From Neolewinella litorea (GTDB lineage: Bacteria; Bacteroidota; Bacteroidia; Chitinophagales; Saprospiraceae), in assembly GCF_004803465.1 (NCBI RefSeq), contig NZ_SRSF01000001.1, positions 868,501 through 932,500 on the forward strand: 64,000 bases of DNA, written 5' to 3'. Of the stretch, positions 18,480 to 28,715 are shown in pieces. Numbering within the stretch: position 1 is the stretch's first letter; every line of letters begins with the position of its first letter. A program made the translations under genes and the position numbers. The notes below the pieces were generated by a model, which was given only the letters and a program-made list of their open reading frames with translations, did no database searches and was not told the DNA's origin.

Positions 18480-19889
18480 TTACTCCTTCAGGTTCCCAGG
18501 TGCCACCAGGGCCAACAGTAGGGCACAGAGCGCCAGCGCGATGAGCAGCAGCAGATCCAGGCGCAGCGGTCCTATATTTTCCGGAACCAATCCCAGCAGG
18601 GAACCCACGAACAGCAGGATGGCGACCAGGGTGATCAGCGGCAGGAACCGCCCGCCGGTGCCCCGACGGGTGAAAATGGCAGTAAAAATGAGCGGCGCGA
18701 GCAGGGAGGTGCCGGCAAAGCTGGTCCGCGCCAGCAAAGCAAGCTGGTCGCTGCTCACGATACTGAAGGCCAGGGCCAGGAGGGCGAAAACACCGATGCC
18801 AATCTTCGTGATGCGCAGCAGGCGCGCGTCGTCGTCGATGGTCAGGATGGACCGCAGCTCGGTACCCAGGGCGAAAATTTGCGAGTCGGCCGTTGAAATG
18901 GCCGCCGCCAGCAATCCAATCAGCACGAAAGCCGCCAGGGTGGCCGGTTGATCACGGATCAGCGCTTGCCCCAGGAATTCAAAGGCACTGAGATCGGGAT
19001 AGCGCAGCGCCCCGTAGAGTCCGATAAAGACCGTCGGTAAAATGACGAGGATCGCAAAGGTGCCGACGCCTACCGCCATGCGATACATCGACCGGTCGTC
19101 TTTCATGATCGCCAGGCGAATACTCACCTGCGGCTGGGTAAAGGGGATCATCAGGATGGCCACGGCGGATCCAATCAGGAATTGCGGAGTGAACAGGCCC
19201 CGGGGTCCCGGAACGGTGAGCAGTTCCGGTTGGCTTGCGCGCAGTTCGGCGTAGCCGGCTTCCAGACCACCGACCTCCTGCAGACAACTGAGTCCTACGA
19301 TCCAGATCACCACCAGCAGTACCAGTCCCTGAATGGCATCGTTGTATACAATTGCTTTCAGGCCACCCAATTCACTGTACAGCACCATTACTGCTACCAG
19401 GATCACGGACCACCCCCAAATGGGCATCAGATCGGGAAAGGCCTGCGCCACAAAGTCGGATACCCCCTTGATCTGGATGGCCACGTAGGGAATGAGAAAA
19501 ACGAATACGCCAAAAAAAGCCACGCCCCCGGCCAAGCGGTTGCCGTAGCGGCGGTTGAGAAAACCCGCCATTCCCCAGTAGCCTTCCCGCAAGGCCACCC
19601 GGCGAAAGTAGTAGCCGATCCAGATCACTCCGAAGATCAGCGCCATGTCGCTTACAGCCAGAAAGGTCCAGGCCCCTACCCCGTGGATCCGGAAAAAGTC
19701 GGGCATCCCCAGCAAAGTAAAGGTGCTGAAGAGGGTGGCGGCAAAGGTGAAGAGCCCCAGGATGCTGCCCAGACTACCGCCCGCCAAAAGGTAGCCCTTA
19801 CTGTCGACCGGGCCCCGCCGCTGCCACAGGGACACGCCGATGAGCAACACCACGTATACCGTTCCGACGATGAGGAGGGCCTGGAGCAT
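18480..19889 (-). CDS. sodium:solute symporter family permease (SLC5-like)
   Basis: An integral membrane protein of 469 residues with about 13 hydrophobic segments. The ATG at 19889 starts the first segment (MLQALLIVGTVYVVLLIGVS); the open frame continues upstream only through the neighbouring gene. Family features are the unwound first helix region 'LGSILGLFTFAATLFSTFT', 'YYFRRVALREGY', 'RYGNRLAGG' and 'STADSQIFALGTEL' in the helix that binds sodium in SSS transporters. It is the last gene of the six-gene operon and follows the small DUF3311-like gene by 2 bp, as panF-type symporters often do. It presumably imports the sugar or uronide handled by the operon's enzymes. Confidence 0.88.
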   Translation of the reverse strand: MLQALLIVGTVYVVLLIGVSLWQRRGPVDSKGYLLAGGSLGSILGLFTFAATLFSTFTLLGMPDFFRIHGVGAWTFLAVSDMALIFGVIWIGYYFRRVALREGYWGMAGFLNRRYGNRLAGGVAFFGVFVFLIPYVAIQIKGVSDFVAQAFPDLMPIWGWSVILVAVMVLYSELGGLKAIVYNDAIQGLVLLVVIWIVGLSCLQEVGGLEAGYAELRASQPELLTVPGPRGLFTPQFLIGSAVAILMIPFTQPQVSIRLAIMKDDRSMYRMAVGVGTFAILVILPTVFIGLYGALRYPDLSAFEFLGQALIRDQPATLAAFVLIGLLAAAISTADSQIFALGTELRSILTIDDDARLLRITKIGIGVFALLALAFSIVSSDQLALLARTSFAGTSLLAPLIFTAIFTRRGTGGRFLPLITLVAILLFVGSLLGLVPENIGPLRLDLLLLIALALCALLLALVAPGNLKE

Positions 19890-19891
19890 GA

Positions 19892-20167
19892 CTACCGCTG
19901 TTGAGACTGTCGGTCGATGAGATCTTCGTCGCGGCCGGGATGCACCAGCGTAGCCACGTAGGTCAAGCCCACCATAACGACACAGAGCAGAATTCCGGCC
20001 CAAAGGGTGTAGGGCATTCCGAATAAAGTAGGATCGATGGTGCGGGGCGGTAGGAATACCGGGGTGAACGACAGTACCATGAGCAGCGTGGCCAGGCCGC
20101 AGCAGAGACGCCAATACAGCGTGCGTTTTCGGGGGCTCAGGGGGTGGTTTGCTTCGTTTTCGTTCAT
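19892..20167 (-). CDS. small two-helix membrane protein, DUF3311-like, paired with the symporter
   Basis: A 91-residue protein. The ATG at 20167 overlaps the SDR stop by 4 bp (ATGA), which fixes the start. Two transmembrane helices (about 17-37 and 50-72) are joined by a Pro-rich loop with PTLFGMPYTLWAGI, resembling DUF3311/YhdT-like proteins whose genes sit beside sodium:solute symporter genes. The C-terminus is short, charged and cytoplasmic-looking. A subunit or assembly factor role for the downstream symporter is inferred from position only. Confidence 0.75.
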   Translation of the reverse strand: MNENEANHPLSPRKRTLYWRLCCGLATLLMVLSFTPVFLPPRTIDPTLFGMPYTLWAGILLCVVMVGLTYVATLVHPGRDEDLIDRQSQQR

Positions 20168-20952
20168 AGTCTGGATACCGTGAGACCGCCGTCGATCATG
20201 ATCACCTGTCCGGTTGAATACGGAAAATCGCCACGTACCAGGGCACCTACGGCACGCCCGACGTCTTCCGGGCTGCCCCAGCGCGGCTGGACGGTCAGGC
20301 CCTCCGCGATCATCTTGTCGTACTTCTCGGTCACCCCTTGCGTCATGTCCGTCCGGATGATGCCCGGTCGCAGTTCGTAAACCGGGATACCCTCCCGGCC
20401 CAATCGCGTGGCAAACAACTGTGTCATCATCCCTATTCCCGCCTTCGAAATGCAATACTGCCCCCGGTTCTCACTTGCCACCGTCGCCGACACGGAGCCG
20501 ACGTTGATGATGCACGGTTCGGCGGTTGATTCGGTACCTTGCCGTTCGACCATCCGCCGGGCGATAGCCTGAGTGAGAAAAAATGGGCCTTTCAAGTTGA
20601 TGTCGAGCACCCGGTCGTAACTTTCTTCGCTCATTTCCAGCAAATCACTGCGCTCGCGCGGGGCTACGCCGGCGTTGTTTACCAGGACATCCAGGGCACC
20701 GAAGTGACCGTACACCTCCTCCACGATTCTTTCCCGATCGCCGACGGCACCGATATTGCCCTGCACGTAGTGGACATCGGCGGTTGAGTGTTCGCGGAGA
20801 CCGGCGAGGACGTCAATTACGTCCGCGGCGGGCCGCACCCCGTTGATGGCCACGGCGTAGCCCAGCTTCACCAATTCCCGCGCGATGCCGAGTCCGATAC
20901 CGCGGCTGCCCCCGGTCACGAATGCGGTGCGTTTACTTTCCCCGCCCGTCAT
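20164..20952 (-). CDS. SDR-family NAD(P)-dependent oxidoreductase (3-ketoacyl-ACP reductase-like)
   Basis: A classical short-chain dehydrogenase of 262 residues. Cofactor motif [10 protein letters not shown] at 13-22, NNAG at 92-95, Asn119, and catalytic S153, Y166 and K170 (QYCISKAG). The C-terminal [10 protein letters not shown] and DGGLTVSR complete the classical pattern. It resembles the enzymes called FabG/3-ketoacyl-ACP reductase by homology, but the neighbours (Gfo/Idh oxidoreductase, TIM-barrel isomerase, hydrolase, symporter) point to a sugar or sugar-acid substrate. It overlaps both neighbours by 4 bp, so it is translationally coupled. Confidence 0.9.
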   Translation of the reverse strand: MTGGESKRTAFVTGGSRGIGLGIARELVKLGYAVAINGVRPAADVIDVLAGLREHSTADVHYVQGNIGAVGDRERIVEEVYGHFGALDVLVNNAGVAPRERSDLLEMSEESYDRVLDINLKGPFFLTQAIARRMVERQGTESTAEPCIINVGSVSATVASENRGQYCISKAGIGMMTQLFATRLGREGIPVYELRPGIIRTDMTQGVTEKYDKMIAEGLTVQPRWGSPEDVGRAVGALVRGDFPYSTGQVIMIDGGLTVSRL

Positions 20953-22142
20953 GCCTTGAGTGGTTCTACTTTCAGCATGCAGCGTTCTTCCCAGCTTTTC
21001 AGTCCCAGTTCGGCGAGCTGAACGCCCTTGGCGCCTTCGAGCAGGTCATTGGGGAATGGAAGGTCTTCGACCACGTGGCGCAGGAAAAGTTCCCACTGCA
21101 CCTTGAATGCGTTTTGGTAGGTTTCCTGTTCCGGTACTCGCGACCAATCCGCGTAGAAATCTATTGGCTGGGGAACGTCCGGATTCCACACCGGCTTGGG
21201 CGTGTTACCGTAGTGCTGTACGTGACATTCACGGAGGCCGGCCACGGCCGAACCGCGCGATCCGTCAACCTGGATGGTCAGCAGGTCATCGCGGCGTACG
21301 CGCGTCACCCAGCTGGAATTGAACTGGGCCACTACCCCACCCTCCAGTTCAAAGATGGCGTAGGCGGCATCATCGGCGGTGGCGCGGTAGGGTTTTCCCT
21401 TTTCGTCTACTCGCTCACCGATGTGGGTAGCACCGAGGCAGAAGACGCTTTGCACTTTGCCGAAGAGATTGTCCAGCACGTATCGCCAGTGACACAGCAT
21501 ATCGACCATTATCCCACCGTCGTCTTCCTTGCGGTAGTTCCAGCTGGGCCGTTGGGCGGGGATGGAGGTGCCCTCGAAAACCCAGTACCCGAAATCACCC
21601 CGTACGCTGAGGATTTCCCCAAAGAAGTCGGCCTCCATCAGGCGCTTCAGTTTCAGCAGTCCCGGAAGCCAGAGTTTGTCCTGTACCACGCCGTGCTTTA
21701 CACCCGCGGCACGGGCCAGCCGGTACAGGTCCAAGGCTTCCTCGGTGGTAGTGCCGGTGGGTTTTTCGCAGTAAACGTGTTTGCCGGCGGCAATGGCCTT
21801 TTTCACCGCCGCGTGCCGCCGGCCCGTGATCTGCGCATCGAAGTAGATCTCGTAGAAGTCGTCCTGCAAGACTTCGTCAAGATCGGTCGACATCCGCTCG
21901 ATCCCGGTGCGTGCGCAGAGTGCACGCAGTTTCTCGGCATTGCGGCCGACCAGCACGGGTTCGGGAAAAATTACGCCCCCCTCGGCGAGTGGCACGCCCC
22001 CCTGTTCCCGGATCGCGACGATGGACCGTAGCAGGTGCTGGTTAGTGCCCATCCGTCCGGTGACGCCGTTCATAATGATGCCGATGGTGCGTCGGTTACT
22101 GTCGACGGGACTTTTGGGAAGAACGGGTGAGGATTGATTCAC
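20949..22142 (-). CDS. Gfo/Idh/MocA-family oxidoreductase
   Basis: A 397-residue NAD(P)-dependent sugar oxidoreductase. The first codon is GTG at 22142. N-terminal Rossmann region [15 protein letters not shown], then [19 protein letters not shown] and the Gfo/Idh hallmark [16 protein letters not shown] (E-K-P). The C-terminal beta-sheet domain contains FGYWVFEG and [15 protein letters not shown], the latter in the position of the family's catalytic D-x-x-x-H motif. It probably oxidises or reduces a sugar hydroxyl, working with the SDR of the same operon. Overlaps the SDR gene by 4 bp and follows the isomerase gene by 28 bp. Confidence 0.9.
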   Translation of the reverse strand: MNQSSPVLPKSPVDSNRRTIGIIMNGVTGRMGTNQHLLRSIVAIREQGGVPLAEGGVIFPEPVLVGRNAEKLRALCARTGIERMSTDLDEVLQDDFYEIYFDAQITGRRHAAVKKAIAAGKHVYCEKPTGTTTEEALDLYRLARAAGVKHGVVQDKLWLPGLLKLKRLMEADFFGEILSVRGDFGYWVFEGTSIPAQRPSWNYRKEDDGGIMVDMLCHWRYVLDNLFGKVQSVFCLGATHIGERVDEKGKPYRATADDAAYAIFELEGGVVAQFNSSWVTRVRRDDLLTIQVDGSRGSAVAGLRECHVQHYGNTPKPVWNPDVPQPIDFYADWSRVPEQETYQNAFKVQWELFLRHVVEDLPFPNDLLEGAKGVQLAELGLKSWEERCMLKVEPLKA

Positions 22143-22170
22143 GGTTGCTCGTTTTAAAAGGTTGTTACGT

Positions 22171-22992
22171 TCAGCTGAAATTGCGGTAGGCAGTGATGAT
22201 CCGTTTCAGGAATTCATCCTGGTCCATGGACCAGTAAGTATTGGAAAAGATTTCCACCTCATGGAACCCGCGGAAACCGCCCGCCTCTACCCACGACCGG
22301 ATCAGGGGAACGTCAATGCATCCCTCGCCCATGAGACCGCGGTCGAGGAGCATGTCCTGCGTGGGGACCTTCCAATCGCAGATGTGAAAGGCGTAAAGGT
22401 TATCGTTGGCGCCGCAGCGCTGGATCTCGTGTTCCAGTCGGTCGTCCCACCACAAGTGATAGACATCTACGGCAATACCTACCTGCACGTGATCGATGGC
22501 TTCGGCCATCTGGTTCGCCTGCCCGAGGGTATTGATCGCCGATCGGGTGTCGGCGTACATGGGGTGGAGGGGTTCAATGGCGAGTTTTACGCCGCAGCCC
22601 GCCGAGTGGTCGATCAGCGCCTCGATGCCCGCCTGGATCTGCCGGCGGCTTTCTTCCAGCGATTGTCGGGGCTCGGCACCACAGACGAGCACGAGCAGGG
22701 GCGCACCAATTTCGGCGGCGTCGTCGATGAGGCGGCGGTTGTTGTCCAGGGAGTGTTGTCGGGCTTCGCGGTTGTGGTTGGGGAAGAACCCCCCGCGTAC
22801 GTAGCTCACCACCTGCAACGGCGAGCCATCGAGGATTTGCCGGGTCCGCGGGATGCCGATGTCCGTGGCGGCGTCGTCCCAAATGCTAATCCCTCCCACC
22901 CCCGCGGCTGCGTACTTGTCTACGGCGACCTCCAGCGGCCACGGCTTGGTCGTGATGGTGTGGATACAGAGTCGGGACAGGTCTTCGGGCAT
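22171..22992 (-). CDS. sugar phosphate isomerase/epimerase-like TIM-barrel protein
   Basis: A 273-residue AP endonuclease 2-fold (xylose isomerase-like) protein. Visible elements are [11 protein letters not shown], the strand-ending acid residues of '[17 protein letters not shown]' (E and D metal ligands), '[17 protein letters not shown]' (D and H) and '[17 protein letters not shown]', ending with '[12 protein letters not shown]' (E). These acidic and His residues are the usual divalent-metal set. It lies 9 bp after the hydrolase gene and 28 bp before the Gfo/Idh gene. It likely isomerises or epimerises a ketose or inosose-like intermediate, but the substrate is not known. Confidence 0.87.
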   Translation of the reverse strand: MPEDLSRLCIHTITTKPWPLEVAVDKYAAAGVGGISIWDDAATDIGIPRTRQILDGSPLQVVSYVRGGFFPNHNREARQHSLDNNRRLIDDAAEIGAPLLVLVCGAEPRQSLEESRRQIQAGIEALIDHSAGCGVKLAIEPLHPMYADTRSAINTLGQANQMAEAIDHVQVGIAVDVYHLWWDDRLEHEIQRCGANDNLYAFHICDWKVPTQDMLLDRGLMGEGCIDVPLIRSWVEAGGFRGFHEVEIFSNTYWSMDQDEFLKRIITAYRNFS

Positions 22993-23001
22993 CGGGTCGG
23001 C

Positions 23002-24378
23002 TTAGCTTACACAATCGTAAAAATGGTAGTCTTCTCCGGCGCGTAATTTTCCGGCGTAGAGCACGGCTTCGCGCAGGTGATAGTCTCCCCACATGCTTGA
23101 TTCTCCGTAGGGGATGCTCGCGCCCTGCGGCACGTAGTCCCAGCCGTTAGGACGGTGATAAATGGAATGGAGCAGTAAGCCCTGATGGTTAGGATCGGTG
23201 CTCAGGTAGGGCTCATCCAGCAAGGTATTGAGCACTGTAAGTCCTGCCTGGAAATACCGCTCCCCGGCGGCCGGGTCGCGCTCCCGGAGATAGCGACCCA
23301 ACCGGAGGAGCCCCTGACAGCCTATGGCCGCCGCGGAACTGTCCACCGGCTCGTAGGCGTTATAGGGATCTGCCCGCCGCTGGGTATAATCGCCGAGGCG
23401 GTGGAGTTCCGGCGCACCAGTGTCCCAGTAAGGGATTCCGTCCTGTGCCGTATGTTGGATGTAGAAGTCGCAGGTAGCTCGGGCGGCTTGCAGGTAGATC
23501 GCCTCAACTTCCGCGAATCCGCCAAAGGCTTCCAGCCTATTATCATCCACGCTCGCCAGGTACTCCAGTTCCTCGGAGAACCCAAGCATGGCCCACGCCA
23601 GACCGCGCGTCCAGGTCGTAAAACCGGAAAAGCCCTGCTGGGCGTTCGGACAGCGGTAGCGGCCGTCGTTCGTATTGAAGATGCTTTCGTGGGCGGTTCT
23701 GCCCCATACGTCATAGCTGTCGCGTCCCTCACCGTAGTAGACGGCGTATTGGGCCGTAGCCAGACCGTGATGGACGGCCCGGTCGAGCAGGCTGACCTCC
23801 ACGTCGTTATCACCTAGCAGGGAGTGCCCCAGTTCGTGACCCACCACAAGCGCGCGCACCGTGCGTATAGTATCGACGAACAGGGAGTGCGGGCCATTAA
23901 AGGAATAGAGGAAACCCCCACCCTCCTGAATGGGTGTCCACCTCCGCGCTTGCACGGCCCCGCTCAGTTTGAGGGCCATTTCATAAAAGTGTTTTTCCCA
24001 ATCGCCGGCCGGCAGTATTCCCTGCCGCATCAGCCGGAGGAGGTTACCGTACGTACTCACGTTATTGAACCCATGGTCGTGCACGCCGAAGTGGCTAACG
24101 TGGCTGGCCATGCGTTCTACGGTGCCCCTGCGACCGTAATCCAAAAACTGCTCATCGCCCGTCGCGTCAAACTGCAGAATGGCCGAACCGTACTGGAAGC
24201 CCTGCGTCCACTCGGTCCAGCCCCGGGTGGTGTATTTGCCGGCCGCGGTGAAGACCGGCGTGCCCTGCCGCTCGTCGTAGTTTTCCTTGATGGCGAGAAT
24301 CTTTTGGCCCGAATGGTCCCAGAAGTTTTCCATCCGCTCACCCATTCCTTCCAGGCTCAGGTCGTGGTCAATATCCAT
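23002..24378 (-). CDS. six-hairpin (alpha/alpha) glycoside hydrolase, unsaturated uronyl hydrolase-like
   Basis: A 458-residue cytoplasmic-looking enzyme (no signal peptide). Its composition and motifs (TTRGWTEWTQGFQYGSA, VHDHGFNNVSTYGNL, FTTWTRGLAWAMLGF, YWDTGAPEL, DSSAAAIGCQGLLRLG) fit the (alpha/alpha)6-barrel enzymes of the GH88/GH105 type and relatives annotated simply as glycosyl hydrolase. 'DSSAAAI' and 'RGLAWAM' are typical of unsaturated glucuronyl hydrolases, so an unsaturated uronide is a plausible but unproven substrate. It is the first gene of the operon that runs down to the symporter at 18480. An HELGH string occurs but is probably fortuitous. Confidence 0.8.
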   Translation of the reverse strand: MDIDHDLSLEGMGERMENFWDHSGQKILAIKENYDERQGTPVFTAAGKYTTRGWTEWTQGFQYGSAILQFDATGDEQFLDYGRRGTVERMASHVSHFGVHDHGFNNVSTYGNLLRLMRQGILPAGDWEKHFYEMALKLSGAVQARRWTPIQEGGGFLYSFNGPHSLFVDTIRTVRALVVGHELGHSLLGDNDVEVSLLDRAVHHGLATAQYAVYYGEGRDSYDVWGRTAHESIFNTNDGRYRCPNAQQGFSGFTTWTRGLAWAMLGFSEELEYLASVDDNRLEAFGGFAEVEAIYLQAARATCDFYIQHTAQDGIPYWDTGAPELHRLGDYTQRRADPYNAYEPVDSSAAAIGCQGLLRLGRYLRERDPAAGERYFQAGLTVLNTLLDEPYLSTDPNHQGLLLHSIYHRPNGWDYVPQGASIPYGESSMWGDYHLREAVLYAGKLRAGEDYHFYDCVS

Positions 24379-24493
24379 GCAATCGATTGAGTTGTAGGGC
24401 TAATGTAACGGACACCGGGCAAATGGTCGGCTTATAGATGGTATAGCCTTCATTTATTTTGCCCCAATAGGTCAGAGCACAACCGAATGGGCC

Positions 24494-24528
24494 AAAAAAA
24501 AGCCCGCCGGTCAGTTGACCGGCGGGCT
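24494..24528 (-). terminator. rho-independent terminator of dnaK
   Basis: On the minus strand a 12-13-bp G/C-rich stem (24501-24513 with 24516-24528) is followed by eight T residues (complement of A24494-A24501). It lies 23 bp after the dnaK stop codon. Confidence 0.88.
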
Positions 24529-24551
24529 TGGTTTCGGATTGAGAAGCAGGG

Positions 24552-26483
<1,932 letters not shown>

Positions 26484-26506
26484 ACGATTGCTTTTGTAAA
26501 TTTTCC

Positions 26507-26524
26507 GTCGACAAAACTGTCGAC
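26507..26524. promoter_or_regulatory. GTCGAC-N6-GTCGAC dyad upstream of dnaK
   Basis: Two copies of the palindrome GTCGAC (26507-26512 and 26519-26524) are separated by AAAACT, beginning 24 bp upstream of the dnaK start. The position fits an operator or promoter overlap for heat-shock control, but it does not match CIRCE (TTAGCACTC-N9-GAGTGCTAA). Function is not established. Confidence 0.3.
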
Positions 26525-26697
26525 CCTAACTATGCAACCACCGTGCCAGGGCTCACTACCGCCATTTTCTGCCGCTTTTTCGGGCGCGGGCGCCGGTGCA
26601 ACACGTTTTGGCACACCGCCGTGTCGGGTGGTTGCCATTTTGTCAGCCCGGATACTGGATTTGGCGGTTGGCTATGGAATCACAGTTCCCTCGGTCT

Positions 26698-26737
26698 AAA
26701 AAGGAAGCGGGGCCCCGGAATTTTCCCGGGGCCCCGC
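26698..26737 (-). terminator. rho-independent terminator of the GH13 gene
   Basis: A 12-bp G/C-only stem (26707-26718 with 26726-26737) with a 7-nt loop. On the minus strand it is followed by TTCCTTTTTA-type sequence (complement of 26697-26706). It begins 5 bp after the GH13 stop codon. Confidence 0.85.
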
Positions 26738-26741
26738 CTGC

Positions 26742-28553
26742 TTACAGTTCGAGCGCGAAGATGTGCACCCCGTACGGTGCGGTGGAAACCAGCACCCGGT
26801 GCGGTCGGCCGTCTTGCTCCACGGCTTCCGACTCCAGTAAAGGATAGGTAGGCACGTCAACGTTATGGTTGCTGTATCCTTTCCAGTCGCTGTTAAAGAC
26901 CAGCTTCCACCGCGAAGGAAAGTCCACGCCGATGGCGTAGCCGTCGAAGGTGTCGTTACTGAAGTTCAGGACCACCAGGACACCGTCCTCCGTGGGGTTA
27001 TCGTACCAACGCAAGTAGGCCAGTATTTTGTCGTTGTCGTCCGCGGCCAGCACGTGGGTGTGCTGCCCCTGCAAGCCACGGGTGTTGCCTTCCAGGTTCC
27101 GGCGCTTGTGGATAAGGTCACGGTACAGGTTCCGCACTCCGCTGAATTTTTTGAGGCGTTTCCAGTCCAGGGGGTCCTGGTCGCTGAACCACTTGTCCTC
27201 CAGCAGGGCCTGCCCCTGGAACAACATGGGAATGCCGGGAGCGGTCAGCGTCATGGCGGCCCCGAGGGCGGCCCGTTTGAAGGAATAGTAGTTGTCTACC
27301 TTTCCCGATTCGGCGGCGATCTCCTCCACTACCCGGGCGCGCCCGTTTGATACCTCGTCGTGGCTTTCCGTGTAAACAGTGCGGTTGAAGGCGTCGTGGG
27401 AATAACGACGCAGCAGCGCCGTGGTAAGCGAGGGGATGCTGCGGTCGCGGTCCTCCGGTGTAATGATGGCCTCACGTACGGGGTGCACAAAATCACCGTC
27501 CCACTGGGTACTGAAACCGCACCCGCCATCTTCCGGTGAATCGGTGACGAAGGCATTGCCGTGCAGGTCTTCGGCGATGGTAATCTTGTGGGGGTAGCGC
27601 TCGGCGATCGAGGAGTTGATCCAGCGCAGGAGGCTGTAGCCTTCTTCCAGCCGGTCGTCGTCGCCCTCTCCACCGCTTACGTGGCGCATGTAGGGGATCA
27701 TGTCCATGCGCAACCCGTCGCAGCGGAACTCGTCGAGCCACATCATGGCGTTGTCGTGGATGTAGGTCCTGACCTCACTGCGCCCGTAGTCCGGCCGGGT
27801 ATCACCCCAGGGCGTGCTGCTGCGCCAGTCGTTGTAGAAATAGATACCGCCCTTGTCGTTTTCGCTCCATCCGTCAAATTGCCAGAGCGATAGGTCGCTC
27901 GGACCGAAGTGGTTGTAGACCACGTCCAGCACCACGGCAATGCCTTCACGGTGGGCGGCGCGTACCAGTCGCTTCAGGCCGTCGGGGCCACCGTAGGCTT
28001 CTTCCACTGCGAAGGGGTGGGCCGGATTATATCCCCAGCTGAAATCACCGGCAAATTCACACACCGGCATAACGTGCAGGCAGTTGATGCCGAGATCCAC
28101 CAGGTAGTCGAGCCGCTCGATCACCGAGTCGAAGGTGCCGGGCTGACCCTTCTTCTTGACGTTAAAGGTGCCCACGTGCAGTTCGTAGATGACCAGCTCG
28201 TTCCAGGCGGGCATCGTGAAGTCGTCATCCTCCCAGTCAAAATCGTCGGCGTAGAGTACGCCATTGCCTACTGAGTTGGTTACGCGCCGGGCGCGGGGAT
28301 CGATACGCTGCCGGCGTTCGCCGTCGGCGCCTTCAATCACGAACTGATATTCCATACCGTCTTTGGCCTTCTTGATCGTGCCGGACCATTCTCCGGAACC
28401 GTCCTCGGCCGGAGCGAGGGCGATCCCATCTTCTTTCCATTTGTTAAAATCACCGGTGACGGCGACGGATTTTGCATTTGGTGCCCAGACACTAAAGTGT
28501 ACGGCACCGTCGGTTAGGGTGGCACCGAGCGGCGCCTTGATGGTACTTATCAT
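26742..28553 (-). CDS. GH13 alpha-glucan enzyme with CBM48 (branching enzyme/trehalohydrolase-like)
   Basis: A 603-residue GH13 enzyme with an N-terminal CBM48/isoamylase-like domain (FSVWAPNAKSVAVTGDFN, residues 20-36). The catalytic barrel has DVVYNHFGP (region I), DGLRMDMIP with nucleophile D284, ITIAEDLHG with acid/base E328, and YTESHDE with H398-D399. The layout and length sit between glycogen branching enzymes (usually 630-750 residues) and malto-oligosyltrehalose trehalohydrolases (about 600). 'HDEVSNG' resembles the HDEVVH of branching enzymes. No signal peptide, so it acts on intracellular glucan. Exact reaction undecided. It stands alone with its own terminator. Confidence 0.85.
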   Translation of the reverse strand: MISTIKAPLGATLTDGAVHFSVWAPNAKSVAVTGDFNKWKEDGIALAPAEDGSGEWSGTIKKAKDGMEYQFVIEGADGERRQRIDPRARRVTNSVGNGVLYADDFDWEDDDFTMPAWNELVIYELHVGTFNVKKKGQPGTFDSVIERLDYLVDLGINCLHVMPVCEFAGDFSWGYNPAHPFAVEEAYGGPDGLKRLVRAAHREGIAVVLDVVYNHFGPSDLSLWQFDGWSENDKGGIYFYNDWRSSTPWGDTRPDYGRSEVRTYIHDNAMMWLDEFRCDGLRMDMIPYMRHVSGGEGDDDRLEEGYSLLRWINSSIAERYPHKITIAEDLHGNAFVTDSPEDGGCGFSTQWDGDFVHPVREAIITPEDRDRSIPSLTTALLRRYSHDAFNRTVYTESHDEVSNGRARVVEEIAAESGKVDNYYSFKRAALGAAMTLTAPGIPMLFQGQALLEDKWFSDQDPLDWKRLKKFSGVRNLYRDLIHKRRNLEGNTRGLQGQHTHVLAADDNDKILAYLRWYDNPTEDGVLVVLNFSNDTFDGYAIGVDFPSRWKLVFNSDWKGYSNHNVDVPTYPLLESEAVEQDGRPHRVLVSTAPYGVHIFALEL

Positions 28554-28652
28554 GCGTACAATAACCCTCCCCGAAAACCAGGTGTTCCGGATCGGAAAAC
28601 TATATGTATCGTCGGCAAGCCAGCCTGCTTACCCGGCTTTTGCCGCAAGGGC

Positions 28653-28702
28653 CGGCACCCGCGTCTGCGCCCGAGAAAATGCCGTCAGCGCGCGACGCGG
28701 GT
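28653..28702 (-). repeat. inverted repeat just downstream of the CHRD gene
   Basis: ACCCGCGTC near 28655-28663 and GACGCGGGT near 28692-28701 form a 9-bp stem with partial extension inside. No T-run follows on the minus strand. It sits right after the CHRD stop (28716), so a weak terminator is possible. Confidence 0.3.
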
Positions 28703-28715
28703 ACCCTGCCATGGG

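Noticed and set aside
23500-23900. HELGH (HEXXH) zinc-protease-like string in the six-hairpin hydrolase
   Set aside because: No third zinc ligand or protease context is seen, and surrounding motifs are those of (alpha/alpha)6-barrel hydrolases. It is probably a chance variant of a conserved H-x-L-G-H/Q segment.
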